Source: Gordionus sp. m RMFG-2023
Taxonomy: Eukaryota; Nematomorpha; Gordioida; Chordodea; Parachordodidae
Assembly (NCBI RefSeq): GCF_954871325.1
Contig: NC_088775.1
Coordinates: 21,057,561 to 21,121,560, forward strand
Length of the DNA stretch: 64,000 nucleotides
Reading direction: 5' to 3'
Both the position numbers and the translations under genes were made by a program. The notes under the pieces were generated by a model. The model ran no database searches. It worked only from the letters and a program-made list of their open reading frames with translations, and had not been told where the DNA came from. Below, in pieces: positions 11,901-26,900 of the stretch; the stretch's first letter is position 1; every line of letters begins with the position of its first letter.

Positions 11901-14900
11901 TATAATATTTAACATAGAATATTTATATGCTCATCAGGTAAAAACTGTCGTAAATAATAATATTTTTTTATATATATTTGAAATGTCAATCATTTCAAAT
12001 GAGATTTTTTTTTATCGTTTTTGATGAAAAAAGATTTTTATAATAATTAATTTTTTCATGATTATTAAAGAAAATAAAAGTATATAAAAAACCTTACGTT
12101 ACTTCGCGATTTTTGTAATTTGAATAGGTTATTTCTATATTTAGATCTTTGCCAGTTTGGATTGTAGCTCAATTTTGATAGTTCTTTTTATTTAGTTTTC
12201 TAGTTTGTCATTTCTATTTCTGTTTTTTATTAATTTCTTCTTTTTTTGACAGTTGTTGACCGTGACTACAGGATAGTCTTAAATACCAAGGTTATTCGTT
12301 ATTATAAGGTAAAAACAATATTTTTATTTTATATTTTGTATCTCTCCTCAGGACACAACGCCATTTTTGTTTAGATTTTTTTTAGAAATTTAATTAATTT
12401 AAAAAGAAAAGTTTAAAAAAAAAGAACGTATTTTCAAATATTCTAAAATACTTATTTACCACGGTCGATTTAAAGTAATATAAATTTTCCATATAATGAG
12501 ATGGGCTTAATGTTTAATTTTGATATTGAGCCTAGCTTATTAATTTCGGTCTTGGAAAGTAATTTAAATGAAATCAAGAACGGCAGACCATAAATGGTAG
12601 AAACTTTGAAATGTGATAACGATGATCGTTTGGATATTGTGGAGAGATCTGTAGTTATCCTCCGAGAATTGAAAGAAATTAAAGAAGTGATTAAGATTAT
12701 ATATCAAAATATAAATAAATTGGTTATTGCGAATAGTAATGGTAATAAAGGCCAAATATGTGGTCCGACATGGTCAAATGGGAAAAATATCTCCGTTGAA
12801 AAAAATGGTTTTTCTGGTCATAAGAAAATTTTAGAAGATTTAATGTACCCGCTGTGGGTATAGGGGCCGCAAGGTAGTGACCTGTGTGGTCAAAGAACAA
12901 AATTTTCTTGAGGGTTTTCCGTTAAAGAAATTGACATTAGAAAATTCTAATGTTAGAAAAATTTCTGGTACCAACACGAATAAATGTGAAGTTCTACGAT
13001 CGAATTATGGTAAATCCCGTTTGCGTTTTAAATGTAACAAACCGGGACATGTAGCCATAAATTGTATCGAAAATTGACTATATGATTGCAAGTGTAATCA
13101 TATAGTAAGTAGAAGATCGGGAGGTAGAAATAGTAATCAGGTAAATAACCATGCTGAAATGAGATATGATTCTCGTAAAAGCCGTGGTTATAACATAAAT
13201 TTTTTTATCCTGATGAGAAAAATAAAAATAATGAAGATTCTAATAATTTTAAATGGGAGAAATATCCTAAGGGTATTGTTAAATATTCCGATAAAAGGGA
13301 TGTTAATACTTTCAGATGGGAAACATATCCCAGTGATATTGCAAAAAAATATATGAATATTGTTAATGAACCACTAAATTCCGAGTTGAATTTATGTTCA
13401 AATAGGAATTCTCATGAAACTGATGTTTCAAATGAGATAAATTTTGATCAGTCAATTAAAACATATGAGATTTTAATGACTGAGAGATTAGTCGAACCTT
13501 GTCCTTGTCCAAGAGTTACTGTAAGAGTTGACTCGAGGGACATCGACATGTTGTTCGACACAGGGGCTAGCATTTCCATAATGTCTAGAAGAAATTATTA
13601 TAAGTATTGGCATGGGGGTAAACTTGAAAAAGAATCTATGAGTGTCAGACAATTTGATGGGTCTGAAATTGTAGTTTTGGGAAAAACTAAGTTGGGATTA
13701 AATCTCCATAATACCACATTTTTCCTAGATTTATGGGTAGTTAAGAAAGATGTGGAAACCATCATGGGGTGGGATTGGATTGTTCAGTTAGGTCCTTTCA
13801 ATAATTATTGGAATATTTTTGCCATACATAAGGGTTCGGCCTTAAATGAGATTAAAAACAAAAATATTGCTAATAATGCTCGAGAAAAAATTTATGAAAT
13901 AGAAGGGATGGAATTAATCGTAAAAGAAGAGAATTCAACCCTTAATTCTGATAGATATGTAAATTCCACGGAATTAATGGTTGAGGACAATATTAGCATT
14001 ACTGAAAACACAATGGTTGCTATTGGTATTCATGATTTACATAAAATGCGTGAAAATATATCTCTTTTAATGAAAAAATATGAAATAATTTTCGAAGACA
14101 AGTTAGGATGTCTTGATGATTATCAAGTGGATGTAAAATTAAGGGAGGGATTTTCACCTATTTTTCTAGCGTGTCTACGAGTTCCTTTTGAATGGAAAAA
14201 GGAAATTGACGAAGAGTTTGATCAATGGGTTAAAGATGGCATTAGTTCCAGTGGAATATAGTGTATGGGCAACCCCGTTGGTACCGGTTAAGAGATCAAA
14301 TGGAAAATTGAGGCTCTGTGCTGATTTCAGCGTAACCTTAAATCGATGGGTAGCAGAGGTTAAATATCCGTTGCCTCGAATTGAGGAAATTTTGGCTCAG
14401 TTAAAGGGGGCGAAATATTTTTCAAAGGTTGATTTTTCGTCAGCCTACCTACAATTGCCTTTGAGGGAGGAAATTCGTAAATTATTGACGATAACGACTC
14501 CTAAAGGGTTGTTCGCTTTTTGTAGATTACCATTTGGGTTGAGTGTGTCGGCCCCTATTTTTCAGCGTACCATGGCGTCCGTTTTCCAAGGACTAGAGAG
14601 GGTATTTTATTATATGGATGACGTACTGTTACAGGGATGACGCCTGAACAGCATAACCAACGTTTGGAGGAAGTTTTTAAGAGAATTCATGGTAAAGGCT
14701 TGAGAGCCAGTAAGAAAAGCATTTTGGGCGTAACGGAGGTAGAATATTTAGGCCATCAAATAAATGGGATTGAAGTGAAGCCATTACAAAAAAATTTGAA
14801 GAATATATTAAATTTGAAGCAGCCCAATAGTAAGGCTGAGGTGCAGTCCTTTTTGGGTATGGTAAATTACTACCATCGTTTTATCGAGGATTTTGCAAAG

Positions 14901-17900
14901 GTAGCTGCCCCGTTATATGAGTTATTAAAAAAGGGTGTTCATTTCGATTGGAAAATGGAACAACAAAAAGCGTTTGAAATTTTAAAGGGAAAGATTGGGG
15001 AAGAGCCAATTATAGTATGTTTCAACAATGATTTCGAAATCATATTAGCTGTTGGTGCATCTAACAAAGGTGTTGGAGGAGCCTTATTACATTTAATTGA
15101 TGGTGTGGAAAGACCCATCCTTTTTTCTCACGAGTTTTTTGGGATGTAGAAACGAGATATTCTGTGATTGAACAGGAGGCCTTGGCCGTGATTTTCGGTT
15201 TGTCAAAATGCCGTGAATATTTGATTGGTAAAAAATTTGTAATTTTTACCGATCACAAACCGTTAATCCACTTATTCCGAAAGGATAATAGGGAGTTAAT
15301 GTTATCTCCCCGGTTGCAGCGTTGGTTATTATTAGTGGGCAGTTTTAACGTGGAGGTTAGATATCGTCGAGGCAAAGAGAATCATTTGCCTGATATTTTT
15401 TCTAGGTTAGGTTCTTGCTGTGCAGATCCGGAAATAAGTGATAGGATAAGTATTGATAGAGAAAAGGCCTTAGTGCGTACTCTCACGTATATTTTAAAAG
15501 GGGGTCCTACCAATTGGGAGGATTTGAAAACAAATACTGTGAACGACAAAGATCTAAGTCAAGTAAAATTGAGTTTAACAGGAGAAAAACCTTGGAAAAA
15601 CAAATATGATTCCTATAAAAAAATTGAAAAGAATGATAAACATAGGATGGAAAATCCTATGAGGTTGGGAAATAGGGATTTCAGGATTTCTATCTGCAAT
15701 ATTTGTCGAGGGATTTTTTTATAGGAATCATATTTGTTTTTCCAAGGTTTTTCTCCTGTTAAACTCAATTTTACTTGACTTAGATCTTTGTCGTTCACAG
15801 TATTTGTTTTCAAATCCTCCCAATTGGTAGGACCCCCTTTTAAAATATACGTGAGAGTACGCACTAAGGCCTTTTCTCTATCAATACTTATCCTATCACT
15901 TATTTCCGGATCTGCACAGCAAGAACCTAACCTAGAAAAAATATCAGGCAAATGATTCTCTTTGCCTCGACGATATCTAACCTCCACGTTAAAACTGCCC
16001 ACTAATAATAACCAACGCTGCAACCGGGGAGATAACATTAACTCCCTATTATCCTTTCGGAATAAGTGGATTAACGGTTTGTGATCGGTAAAAATTACAA
16101 ATTTTTTACCAATCAAATATTCACGGCATTTTGTCAAACCGAAAATCACGGCCAAGGCCTCCTGTTCAATCACAGAATATCTCGTTTCTACATCCCAAAA
16201 AACTCGTGAGAAAAAAGGATGGGTCTTTCCACACCATCAATTAAATGTAATAAGGCTCCTCCAACACCTTTGTTAGATGCACCAACAGCTAATATGATTT
16301 CGAAATCATTGTTGAAACATACTATAATTGGCTCTTCCCCAATCTTTCCCTTTAAAATTTCAAACGCTTTTTGTTGTTCCATTTTCCAATCGAAATGAAC
16401 ACCCTTTTTTAATAACTCATATAACGGGGCAGCTACCTTTGCAAAATCCTCGATAAAACGATGGTAGTAATTTACCATACCCAAAAAGGACTGCACCTCA
16501 GCCTTACTATTGGGCTGCTTCAAATTTAATATATTCTTCAAATTTTTTTGTAATGGCTTCACCTCAATCCCATTTATTTGATGGCCTAAATATTCTACCT
16601 CCGTTACGCCCAAAATGCTTTTCTTACTGGCTCTCAAGCCTTTACCATGAATTCTCTTAAAAACTTCCTCCAAACGTTGGTTATGCTGTTCAGGCGTCAT
16701 CCCTGTAACAGTACGTCATCCATATAATAAAATACCCTCTCTAGTCCTTGGAAAACGGACGCCATGGTACGCTGAAAAATAGGGGCCGACACACTCAACC
16801 CAAATGGTAATCTACAAAAAGCGAACAACCCTTTAGGAGTCGTTATCGTCAATAATTTACGAATTTCCTCCCTCAAAGGCAATTGTAGGTAGGCTGACGA
16901 AAAATCAACCTTTGAAAAATATTTCGCCCCCTTTAACTGAGCCAAAATTTCCTCAATTCGAGGCAACGGATATTTAACCTCTGCTACCCATCGATTTAAG
17001 GTTACGCTGAAATCAGCACAGAGCCTCAATTTTCCATTTGATCTCTTAACCGGTACCAACGGGGTTGCCCATACACTATATTCCACTGGAACTAATGCCA
17101 TCTTTAACCCATTGATCAAACTCTTCGTCAATTTCCTTTTTCCATTCAAAAGGAACTCGTAGACACGCTAGAAAAATAGGTGAAAATCCCTCCCTTAATT
17201 TTACATCCACTTAATAATCATCAAGACATCCTAACTTGTCTTCGAAAATTATTTCATATTTTTTCATTAAAAGAGATATATTTTCACGCATTTTATGTAA
17301 ATCATGAATACCAATAGTACCATTGTGTTTTCAGTAATGCTAATATTGTCCTCAACCATTAATTACGTGGAATTTACATATCTATCAGAATTAAGGGTTG
17401 AATTCTTTTCTTTTACGGTTAATTCCATCCCTTCTATTTCATAAATTTTTTCTCGAGCACTATTAGCAATATTTTTATTTTTAATCTCATTTAAGGCCGA
17501 ACCCTTATGTATGGCAAAAATATTCCAATAATTATTGAAAGGACCTAACTGAACAATCCAATCCCACCCCATGATGGTTTCCACATCTTTCTTAACTACC
17601 TATAAATCTAGGAAAAATGTGGTATTATGGAGAATTAATCCCAACTTAATTTTTCCCAAAACTACAATTTCAGACCCATCAAATTGTCTGACACTCATAG
17701 ATTCTTTTTCAAGTTTACCCCCAGGCCAATACTTATAATAATTTCTTCTAGACATTATGGAAATGCTAGCCCCTGTGTCGAACAACATGTCCCTCGAGTC
17801 AACTCTTATAGTAACTCTTGGACAAGGACAAGGTTCGACTAATCTCTCAGTCATTAAAATCTCATATGTTTTAATTGACTGATCAATATTTATCTCATTT

Positions 17901-20900
17901 GAAATATCAGTTTCATGAGAATTCCCATTTGAACATAAATTCAACTCGGAATTTAGTGGTTCATTAACAATATTCATATATTTTTTTGCAATATCACTGG
18001 GATATGTTTCCCATCTGAAAGTATTAACATCCCTTTTATCGGAATATTTAACAATACCCTTAGGATATTTCTTTCATTTAAAATTATTAGAATCTTCATT
18101 ATTTTTATTTTTCTTATCAAGATAAAAAAAATTTATGTTAAAACCACGGCTTTTACGAGAATCATATCTCATTTCAGCATGGTTATTTACCTGATTACTA
18201 TTTCTACCTCCCGATCTTCTACTTACTATATGATTACACTTGCAATCATATAGTCAATTTTCGATACAATTTATGGCTACATGTCCCGGTTTGTTACATT
18301 TAAAACACAAACGGGATTTACCATAATTCGATCGTAGAACTTCACATTTATTCGTGTTGGTACCAGAAATTTTTCTAACATTAGAATTTTCTAATGTCAA
18401 TTTCTTTAACGGAAAACCCTCAAGAAAATTTTGTTCTTTGACCACACAGGTCACTACCTTGCGGCCCCTATACCCACAGCGGGTACATTTCAAAATCTTC
18501 TAAAATTTTCTTATGACCAGAAAAACCATTTTTTTCAACGGAGATATTTTTCCCATTTGACCATGTCGGACCACATATTTGGCCTTTATTACCATTACTA
18601 TTCGCAATAACCAATTTATTTATATCTTGATATATAATCTTAATCACTTCTTTAATTTCTTTCAATTCTCGGAGGATAACTACAGATCTCTCCACAATAT
18701 CCAAACGATCATCGTTATCACATTTCAAAGTTTCTACCATTTATGGTCTGCCGTTCTTGATTTCATTTAAATTACTTTCCAAGACCGAAATTAATAAGCT
18801 AGGCTCAATATCAAAATTAAACATAAAGCCCATCTCATTATATGGAAAATTTATATTACTTTAAATCGACCGTGGTAAATAAGTAATTTTAGAATATTTG
18901 AAAATACGTTCTTTTTTTTAAACTTTTTTTTTTAAAATTAATTAAATTTCTAAAAAATATCTAAACAAAAATGGCGTTGTGTCCTGAGGAGAGATATAAA
19001 TATAAAATAAAAATATTGTTTTTACCTTATAATAACGAATAACCTAGGTATCAAGACTATCCTGTAGTCACGGTCAACAACTGTCAAAAAAAGACGAAAT
19101 TAATAAAAAACAGAAATAGAAATGACAAACTAGAAAACTAAATAAAAAGAACTATGAAAATTGAGCAGACAATCCAAACTGGCAAAGATCTAAATATAGA
19201 AATAACTTATTCAAATTACAAAAATCGCAAAGAAACGTATGGTTTTTTTGTACACATTTATTTTCTTTAATATTCATGAAAAAATTAATTATTATAAAAA
19301 TCTTTTTTCATCAAAAACGATAAAAAAAAAAATCTATTATATATATTTTTATTCAATATCTACAGGTTTGGGAAAAAATTTTTCGAGAAATTTTTTTTAT
19401 AAAATTATTATGGGTTGGGTTGGGCTTGGAAAATATTTTTATAAATTATATTGGGCTGGGCTTGGGGAAATTTTTTCAAAATTATTATGAGCTTGGACGC
19501 TTGATAATTTTTTTTATTATTACAGAGTTGCATGTGTTTTATTTGGTGATATAATAAAAACAAAAACTATTAAGCGGTATAATAATAAGTTTGAAGTGTT
19601 TAAAATACCACATTTATGTATTAGGAAAAAAATTTAACAATTAATAAAAATTTCTCATAAAACCTTTTAATTACAAAAAAATAATTTTTTAAATTTAAAA
19701 TGTTTAATATTAATAATATTTTGTCTAATAATACCAATAATAGTTTTAGAAATTCTTCTTTATATAATAATAATTCCTTTTTTACATCATTTTCGCAATC
19801 TGCTATAAGTGCCAATTCTACTATAATAAACCCTATAAACTCACCGGCAATTCAAAACCCAAAAAGAAAATATAATTGCTGGAATAAAGAGAAAATTGAC
19901 ATAGTAACCAAATTGTTGTCCCAGTCGGAAATGGAAAGAATGAAAATAAAGGACATTGCCAGACAGATATATCAATAGCCTCGTTTAACAAATTAAGGCA
20001 AGAAATTTTTCAGAGTTTATAGGGGGGCCATTGAAGCAATATCAAATTCAAAAAAAGGGATGCAAATAAAAGACACATCTGAAATCGAAAGAAAGGTTAT
20101 AAATATTTTAATGGATAACAACACCTCGATTATCAAAGATATCATAGAAAATTTGCCTCCAGGTTTCCCAAAAAATGAGGGGACCATCCGAAAATATATT
20201 AAAAAATAGGATGGTCTAAAAAAGGGCTGGAATAGAGCCCGATCGACGAAATACACCAGGAGCAATTCGCATTCGCCAGGCTTATTGCCTTCCTAAACAT
20301 TCCTATGGAAAAAATGTTCTTCCTAGATGAAACAGGCATAAACCTACATGTTGTACCTGTGTATGCTTGGGCCCCTTACAACGTCACACCAACTGTGATA
20401 GTTCCACCTTCCAAAGGAATGTTAGCATTTTATGTACAATAGGAATTGGTGGCCTTATAACCTATCGAATTATTGAAGGGCCCTTTAATGGGTTGCTTTT
20501 CCTTGATTATCTGAGAAAATTAGTAACAATTCTTCCAAATGATGCAATTATCATTATGGATAATGCCGCAATACACAAGTGTCATCTTATTGATAGCTAT
20601 AAAAATCGAATTGAATATCTTCCGCCATATTCACCTCAATTAAATCCTATTGAAAACTTTTGCGGAGTCATGAAAAACAAATATAGGTCTATACCAAGGC
20701 CAAACAATAGAGATCAAATCATAAATAATGTTACTTCGATATTAAATCAGTACATTCCGTACGATTTTACAAACTTTTATATTCGTATGCATGATTTTTT
20801 GGAACTTGGTTTTCGGAAGCAACCAATCAATTAAAGGTAATATAAATTTATATAATATTTTAAATATATTTTTATCTTTTCTCTATTTATATAAAAATAA

Positions 20901-23900
20901 AGATGCCAATTTTGGAACACTCAAAACTAAACGAAAAGGCAATTTTAAAATATAATATTTTCTTACAAAATTAAATCATTATGAAAATTATTATTATTGT
21001 GTTTGTATTTGTAATTATAGATTATTATAATATATACAAAATAAAATATTCTTTGGTTGATAATTTTTATATTTCGTTCTTCTGAGCTCATTTCTATAGA
21101 AAAAAAAGAATGGCATTTACATTTATCTGCAATATAATTTAATTACTTTAAAGGTGGGTGGTGGCTGATTTTAAGTTTAAATTCTTTAGTGTAAGTCTTT
21201 ATGATCAATATTGAGATTTAAGGTTCATAGAATCTAAAATAAAGATCATTAAATACCTAGTATTATTTTTTGTTGATGATTTATACAATACAGTATTATC
21301 ACTTATACCAAATCTTCCAAAAAATTAATTTTCCAATTACATACGATATTCTAGAAACATTTCATATAGGTAAATTCTTATGTTACTTTTTTTTTAAAAT
21401 TTATTGTAAAAATTTGAAAAAATGTTCACTTAAACTATTTTTTTCCTAATACATAAATGAGGAATTTATGTTTTTTAAAAACTTCATAATTAATTATTAT
21501 AGGGGAGACCGGGGTAAAACGATAGGCATTTTGCATATTTACCATAAAAATTTTAAACAAGAGTCAAACACAACAAATTATAGATCAATGTGTAGCCCCA
21601 TCTCTCTTCTACAAGATAAAAAAAAGTGTAGCCCTCTACCTATAATATTTTAGGAGCTATGATTAGTTATGTAAAACTACTCATTTTGGCCATTTTACCC
21701 TGGGTACAGGGTAAAATGGATAAGCACTAGGGTAAAGTGGTTAAAATAATATTTGACACATATTTATTGTTTTATTTAACAAATATTACAAATTTAAGAT
21801 TTATTTATGATTTTTATTTAAAAACTAATCGATACAATAAGGACATGTAAAATAATTATCATAATTAGCACATTTAGAATGTGCCCATTCAAGGCACATT
21901 GTACATTTTAGCCATTCATCGTCCTCCGGACTATTTTTATAGTTTTTATTACAAATAACACATAAACAATTATTTTTTGATATCTTTTTTTTTCTCTGAA
22001 TTAATAATTTTTTTTTATAAGGTGTAGATATTAATATTTCTGAATTCTTTTTTTTAGATATTTTATCCGATGAAATATTGAATAATTTTGGAATAGGTAT
22101 TATAGATGAAGGATTGAATACTTTATTATAATTTATTGAGCATGGTGGTAACATATCATGATAAGGTTCATCAATATCATCTGGAACATTTTCGTTCAAT
22201 AATATAGATAAATCACTATCATTATTTTGAGTCACTGTAAGATTTTGAGTCACTGTAATAATTTCATCATTATTTTCAAATTCAATATTTGAGTTAGCAT
22301 TTGAATTATTACAGCAGATATAATCTTGTTCTGTAAATATATTTGGGTTTAAAGGAAATATGCCACATGCTAAGAATCCATTTAATATATTATTTGATGT
22401 CACTGCCCTTGGTATTTGATTTTTTAACACTCCTGGAAATATCATAAATCTGAAATTGTTGCCCCACATGATTTTTAGATTGAGTATTATTAAAATTATG
22501 AAATACAATATAATTTCAATTGAGCATTTTTATTAAAGTTACCAAATCAATAATATTTAGATTGAGCATTATTAAAATTATGAAATACAATATAATTTCA
22601 ATTGAGCATTTTTATTAAAGTTACCAAATAAATAATATTTAGATTGAGCATTATTAAAATTATGAAATACAATATAATTTCAATTGAGCATTTTTATTAA
22701 AGTTACCAAATTAATATTGATATTTAGATTGAGCATTATTAAAATTATGAAATACAATATAATTTCAATTGAGCATTTTTATTAAAGTTACAAAATTAAT
22801 ATTGATATTTAAATTGAGTTATTAAAATTATGAAATACAATATAATACAAACAATATAATTTAATTACTTGTTTAGGCGTTAATCCCATAAATGACCTAC
22901 TTGCTTCTAATATGTAGTCACACAATCTAGATTCTTCTTCATTTGTAAATATTTGTTTATGATGATCTGAACTTTTAATACCAATTTTACATCTCCTTCT
23001 CAACGTTGTATAAGGTATGTTAAATTTTTAGCAGACAAATTTAATGAAGTATTATTTGTTATTTTATATTTTATGGCTTCATTTATTATATTTACATCTC
23101 TGTATATGGTTTTTCTTTTATAATTTCTCATTATTTGATTGATAAAATAAAAATTATAATAAATGAATTAATGAAAAATTAATGTGAATAATTTTATATT
23201 TTAACCGTTTTACCCATAACAGCTTTACCCCTAGGTGACATATATTATAAATATCGTTATTGCGTGACTTCTAATATAGCTAAAGATGTCAGATAAATTT
23301 TATTTTATAGCTAATACATTAAGGAACATGTGTGCCAAATTTTGAATCCTGAGAATATGTAAATTTTACTAAAATCAAAATATACTAGAGAATGATTTTT
23401 ATATTTTTTGGGTAAAAAACAGTTTTTTGACAAAATATTTAAAACCAGGTAAGTTTTTTAAAAGATGAACATAGGTAAGAAATTAGATATAAAAATACAT
23501 CTTCACACCAAATTTAAGGTCTTTATACTCAATGGTTAAAAAGTTATTTGCGTTAACATTGTTACCCCGTCAATCGCTTTACCCCGGTCTCCCCTACCAC
23601 TTAATAGTTTAGGTTTTTATTATATCACCAAATAAAACGCATGCTACCTTGTAACTATGGGTCAGACATTGGCCTAAAACAAATTTTTAAAAAATCAAGG
23701 CACATGAAAATCTGATTTTGATTGTATTTTCAAATTCATTATGATTATTTAAATATTTTATTTCAGTTCTCAACTATCAAAATTATTATGTCCTTTCATT
23801 GGGCTTGGAAGAATTTTTTAAAATTATTATGGCTTTGTAATTTGCCTGGGAATTTTTATTAAATATTATGTATAAGTGATCAGTAATATTTAACAAATAA

Positions 23901-26900
23901 TTGTTATTATCAAGTAAAAGCTTTAAATTATTTTTACTCAAACCATAGTATTTACACTTAGTTTTAATGGAATGACCTAACCTAAAAAGGGGAGGGGGTA
24001 AAAAGAATAAAAATTGGATATTATTTTAAAATAACAGGTAGCAACTATCATAAAAGTAAGAAGAAAATTCTAATTCCCGATCATTTTTGGCGGGCTATCT
24101 ACTAGTAATAAATAAAGTTTCAAAAACACCTAATACTAAATTTTCGATCTATCCACCCGGCTAATCAGGGCCGCAATCCGGCCTGACCAAATCAAGTAAG
24201 ATCTATAATATCGGAGAATAAAATGTTTTTTTTGCCAACGACTAATTTATACGTGCACCCCTCCCTCGCCTGTCCCGGAAAATGTTCTCCTTGAAATGAT
24301 GTATATAGAGCACACTCAGTCGCCGAGGTTCTATTTTTTTATATATATAATAAATACTAATTTATTACAAGTTGGACTAGAAGGATAGGAGTAAGGGGTA
24401 ATTTATTTTCATGAATAATCTAATTTCATATTGATTATATTTCAATTTAACAGACCGAAAAATAAGTAAGAAATCAAATTTAGAACTTGTTTTGAATGAT
24501 AGTAATAATAGGTAACTGATTATTACATATTCTTGAAGAAGTTCTTTTTTTATGATTTTTTTAAATAGGTAAATTGGAGTATCTCATCACACTGGGCTGC
24601 CAAAAATTCCCTTTATTTTATGAATAATTAATGAACCTATATTTTGATGAGAGGTGATTTATATTTTCTTTTATTTTTATAAGGTATGGTAGCAAAATAT
24701 ATATTTATACCTTTTATTTAATAAGGATTTAGGTTAATACTTATTCCAGTGTTGTTTATATCTATACTAGCATATAATCCGTAGAATTAAGGGTGAATCA
24801 GATATTTCCCCATTGCTGATGGATGAATTATAAATTTGCCTATCTTACGAGATGTGAACTCAAAATTTTATTTCATTTTAATGATTTTTACATTTTATTT
24901 AATAAGGATTTAGTTTAATACTTATTCACGTGTTGTTTATATCTATACTAGCATATAATCCGTAGAATTAAGGGTTAATCAGATATTTCCCCATTGCTGA
25001 TGGATGAATTATAAATTTGTCTATCTCACGAGGTGTGAACCCAAAATTTTATTTTATTTTAATGAGAGGTGGTTTCTAAATTTTCCATTATTTAAAAAAA
25101 AACTTTAATACAGTATATTAGTACCTTCAATATGAACAAATAATGATGTAGGGCATTAATAATTCGTCAACAAGTAATCTATATTAAGGTATGCAAAACC
25201 ATCATCTAACAATATTTTACAAATAAAGAGGTAAATATTTTAGGCAAAAGTAAAATTTCTGATTCATCATCAAATGAAGGTCTGGTTGGTCTCATACCTG
25301 GTTAGCTACTAGTAATAATAATATTAATAAATTCAAAGTTGTACCTTTAAATTTATGCGTGAGGAAGGAATCTATAAATGATGATATTTCTCTCGTCAAC
25401 AATGGATTAAATATATTTTGAGTTGCTAATTTTAAATATCCATTATAGTCCGTCAAAAAGGCGTTGGGCTGCCCAATTAGAGGAGCACTTGGAATGGTGA
25501 ATAAATTATCGGAGAATGGAATTTTGAAAGCAAACGCAAAATCAGACCCTATTCAATATTATAACAATGTGTTAAGTAAAAAAAATAAATAAGAGATGGG
25601 AAATACCCTGAAGAGGTCCAAAAGTGTAATCAATTTGGCGAATGGGTTTCCAAGAAAGACCCTCTTGATATTCACCATTATAGATGGCCAATAAAGCATT
25701 GTTTTTGATGATTTCGGTTCCTACCTCTCTTCCCAACATTCGTTTCACTACGTTATCGAATTTGGATGGCTTGCCATCAAATTGCTCCAACAATGATATG
25801 TGCACGAAAATGGGATCACCTATTAACTTTTATAATCAAACTATTTTCTTAAATTATTGCATTTAACTTGTATGTATTTCCAGGGCTGGGAAACAAAAAA
25901 AAAAATTTGAAGTTCAGAAACAAATTTGTTTTAATATCCAAACAAAAACAAACTCAAATTTTCAAAAACTATACCTACATTTTTTTTAATATTTGAAAAA
26001 AAGGAATTTGTATTATATTTTTTTTAAATCTAATTTGCTTGAAATTAGTAGTAACGTGAATGGAAAAAACTATATAATAACAAAAATTAATATTTTTAAA
26101 TAATCTAAAACAACAAAATGACTTAAAAATTCCAAATGTTTTTAATTTTCCCGGCTCTAATTTTATTAATTTAGATATACCTCCTCACTATGCTTGATAA
26201 GAGGATGCAATATGGCATGGCCATATTTATCGATAATAAAATAAGAAACGGAATTCCACGTTTCTTTTGATAGAATTTTTTCAATCGAATCTAAGGTTAC
26301 ATCGATTCCTACCACTCCAATAAATCTAAATTATATATATAAACATAAACAAACAATATTTTAAACCGATTCAAAAGATCTAACTTTTATCTTATTAAGC
26401 AACAAAATTAGTAATTTATAAATCATTATAGCAACCACAAAAATAAAGGCATCGCATCGCGGCCTAAAATACAAAAATAATGGGAAATAGCATAGGTATT
26501 AGTGATAAACATCCTAACTATCATCGTACTTATTATAAATGTGGGCTTTATAAATATTATGAGTATTTTATTTTTGATTACTTTCCGTTTTTGTTGCTAA
26601 AAACGGCCTTTGATGCTGTAATAATGAGTTCGGAATTAAGGGCATCTAAATACGGGGATATCCATATTTGTTCGGATGATTCATGACGAGCATCAAATAG
26701 GCTTTGCAAAAAGTGATAATAAGGGGAAAGGGCTTTGAAAGTGCGTATCTTGTGATCCCAAGCTTCTATGTTTAATCCATAATTTTCGCAAGAAAATTTT
26801 TTAACGTAAGAATGAGCGTGTTCAGAAACAGTGAATGTAAATATGAATGCCTTTTAATGTAAAAATCAATTTGATTTAAATCGCTTTAAATCAAGATTTT

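Larger units (their letters stand above)
21502..23593 (-). mobile_element. pogo-like transposon, internally deleted
   Basis: Ends GGGGAGACCGGGGTAAA on both sides (inverted) next to TA, inserted in the right end of the Tc1-like element. About 2.1 kb. It keeps the first and last transposase parts on the minus strand but lacks the catalytic core. Related to, but distinct from, the copy at 2,278-7,375. Confidence 0.85.
19527..23647 (+). mobile_element. Tc1/mariner-IS630-type transposon, interrupted by a pogo-like element
   Basis: Long inverted ends: 19,527-19,640 pairs with 21,436-21,500 plus 23,594-23,647 (shared stretches include TTTTATTTGGTGATATAATA and CCTAATACATAAAT). The pogo-like insert at 21,502-23,593 splits the right end. 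Without it the element is about 2 kb. It carries one broken transposase gene on the plus strand. Tip positions are approximate, because a clean TA duplication is not evident. Confidence 0.78.

Noticed and set aside
24060-24330. GC-richer patch considered as a further host exon or promoter
   Set aside because: No frame with family motifs and exon 10 connects in phase to exon 11 at 9,309.
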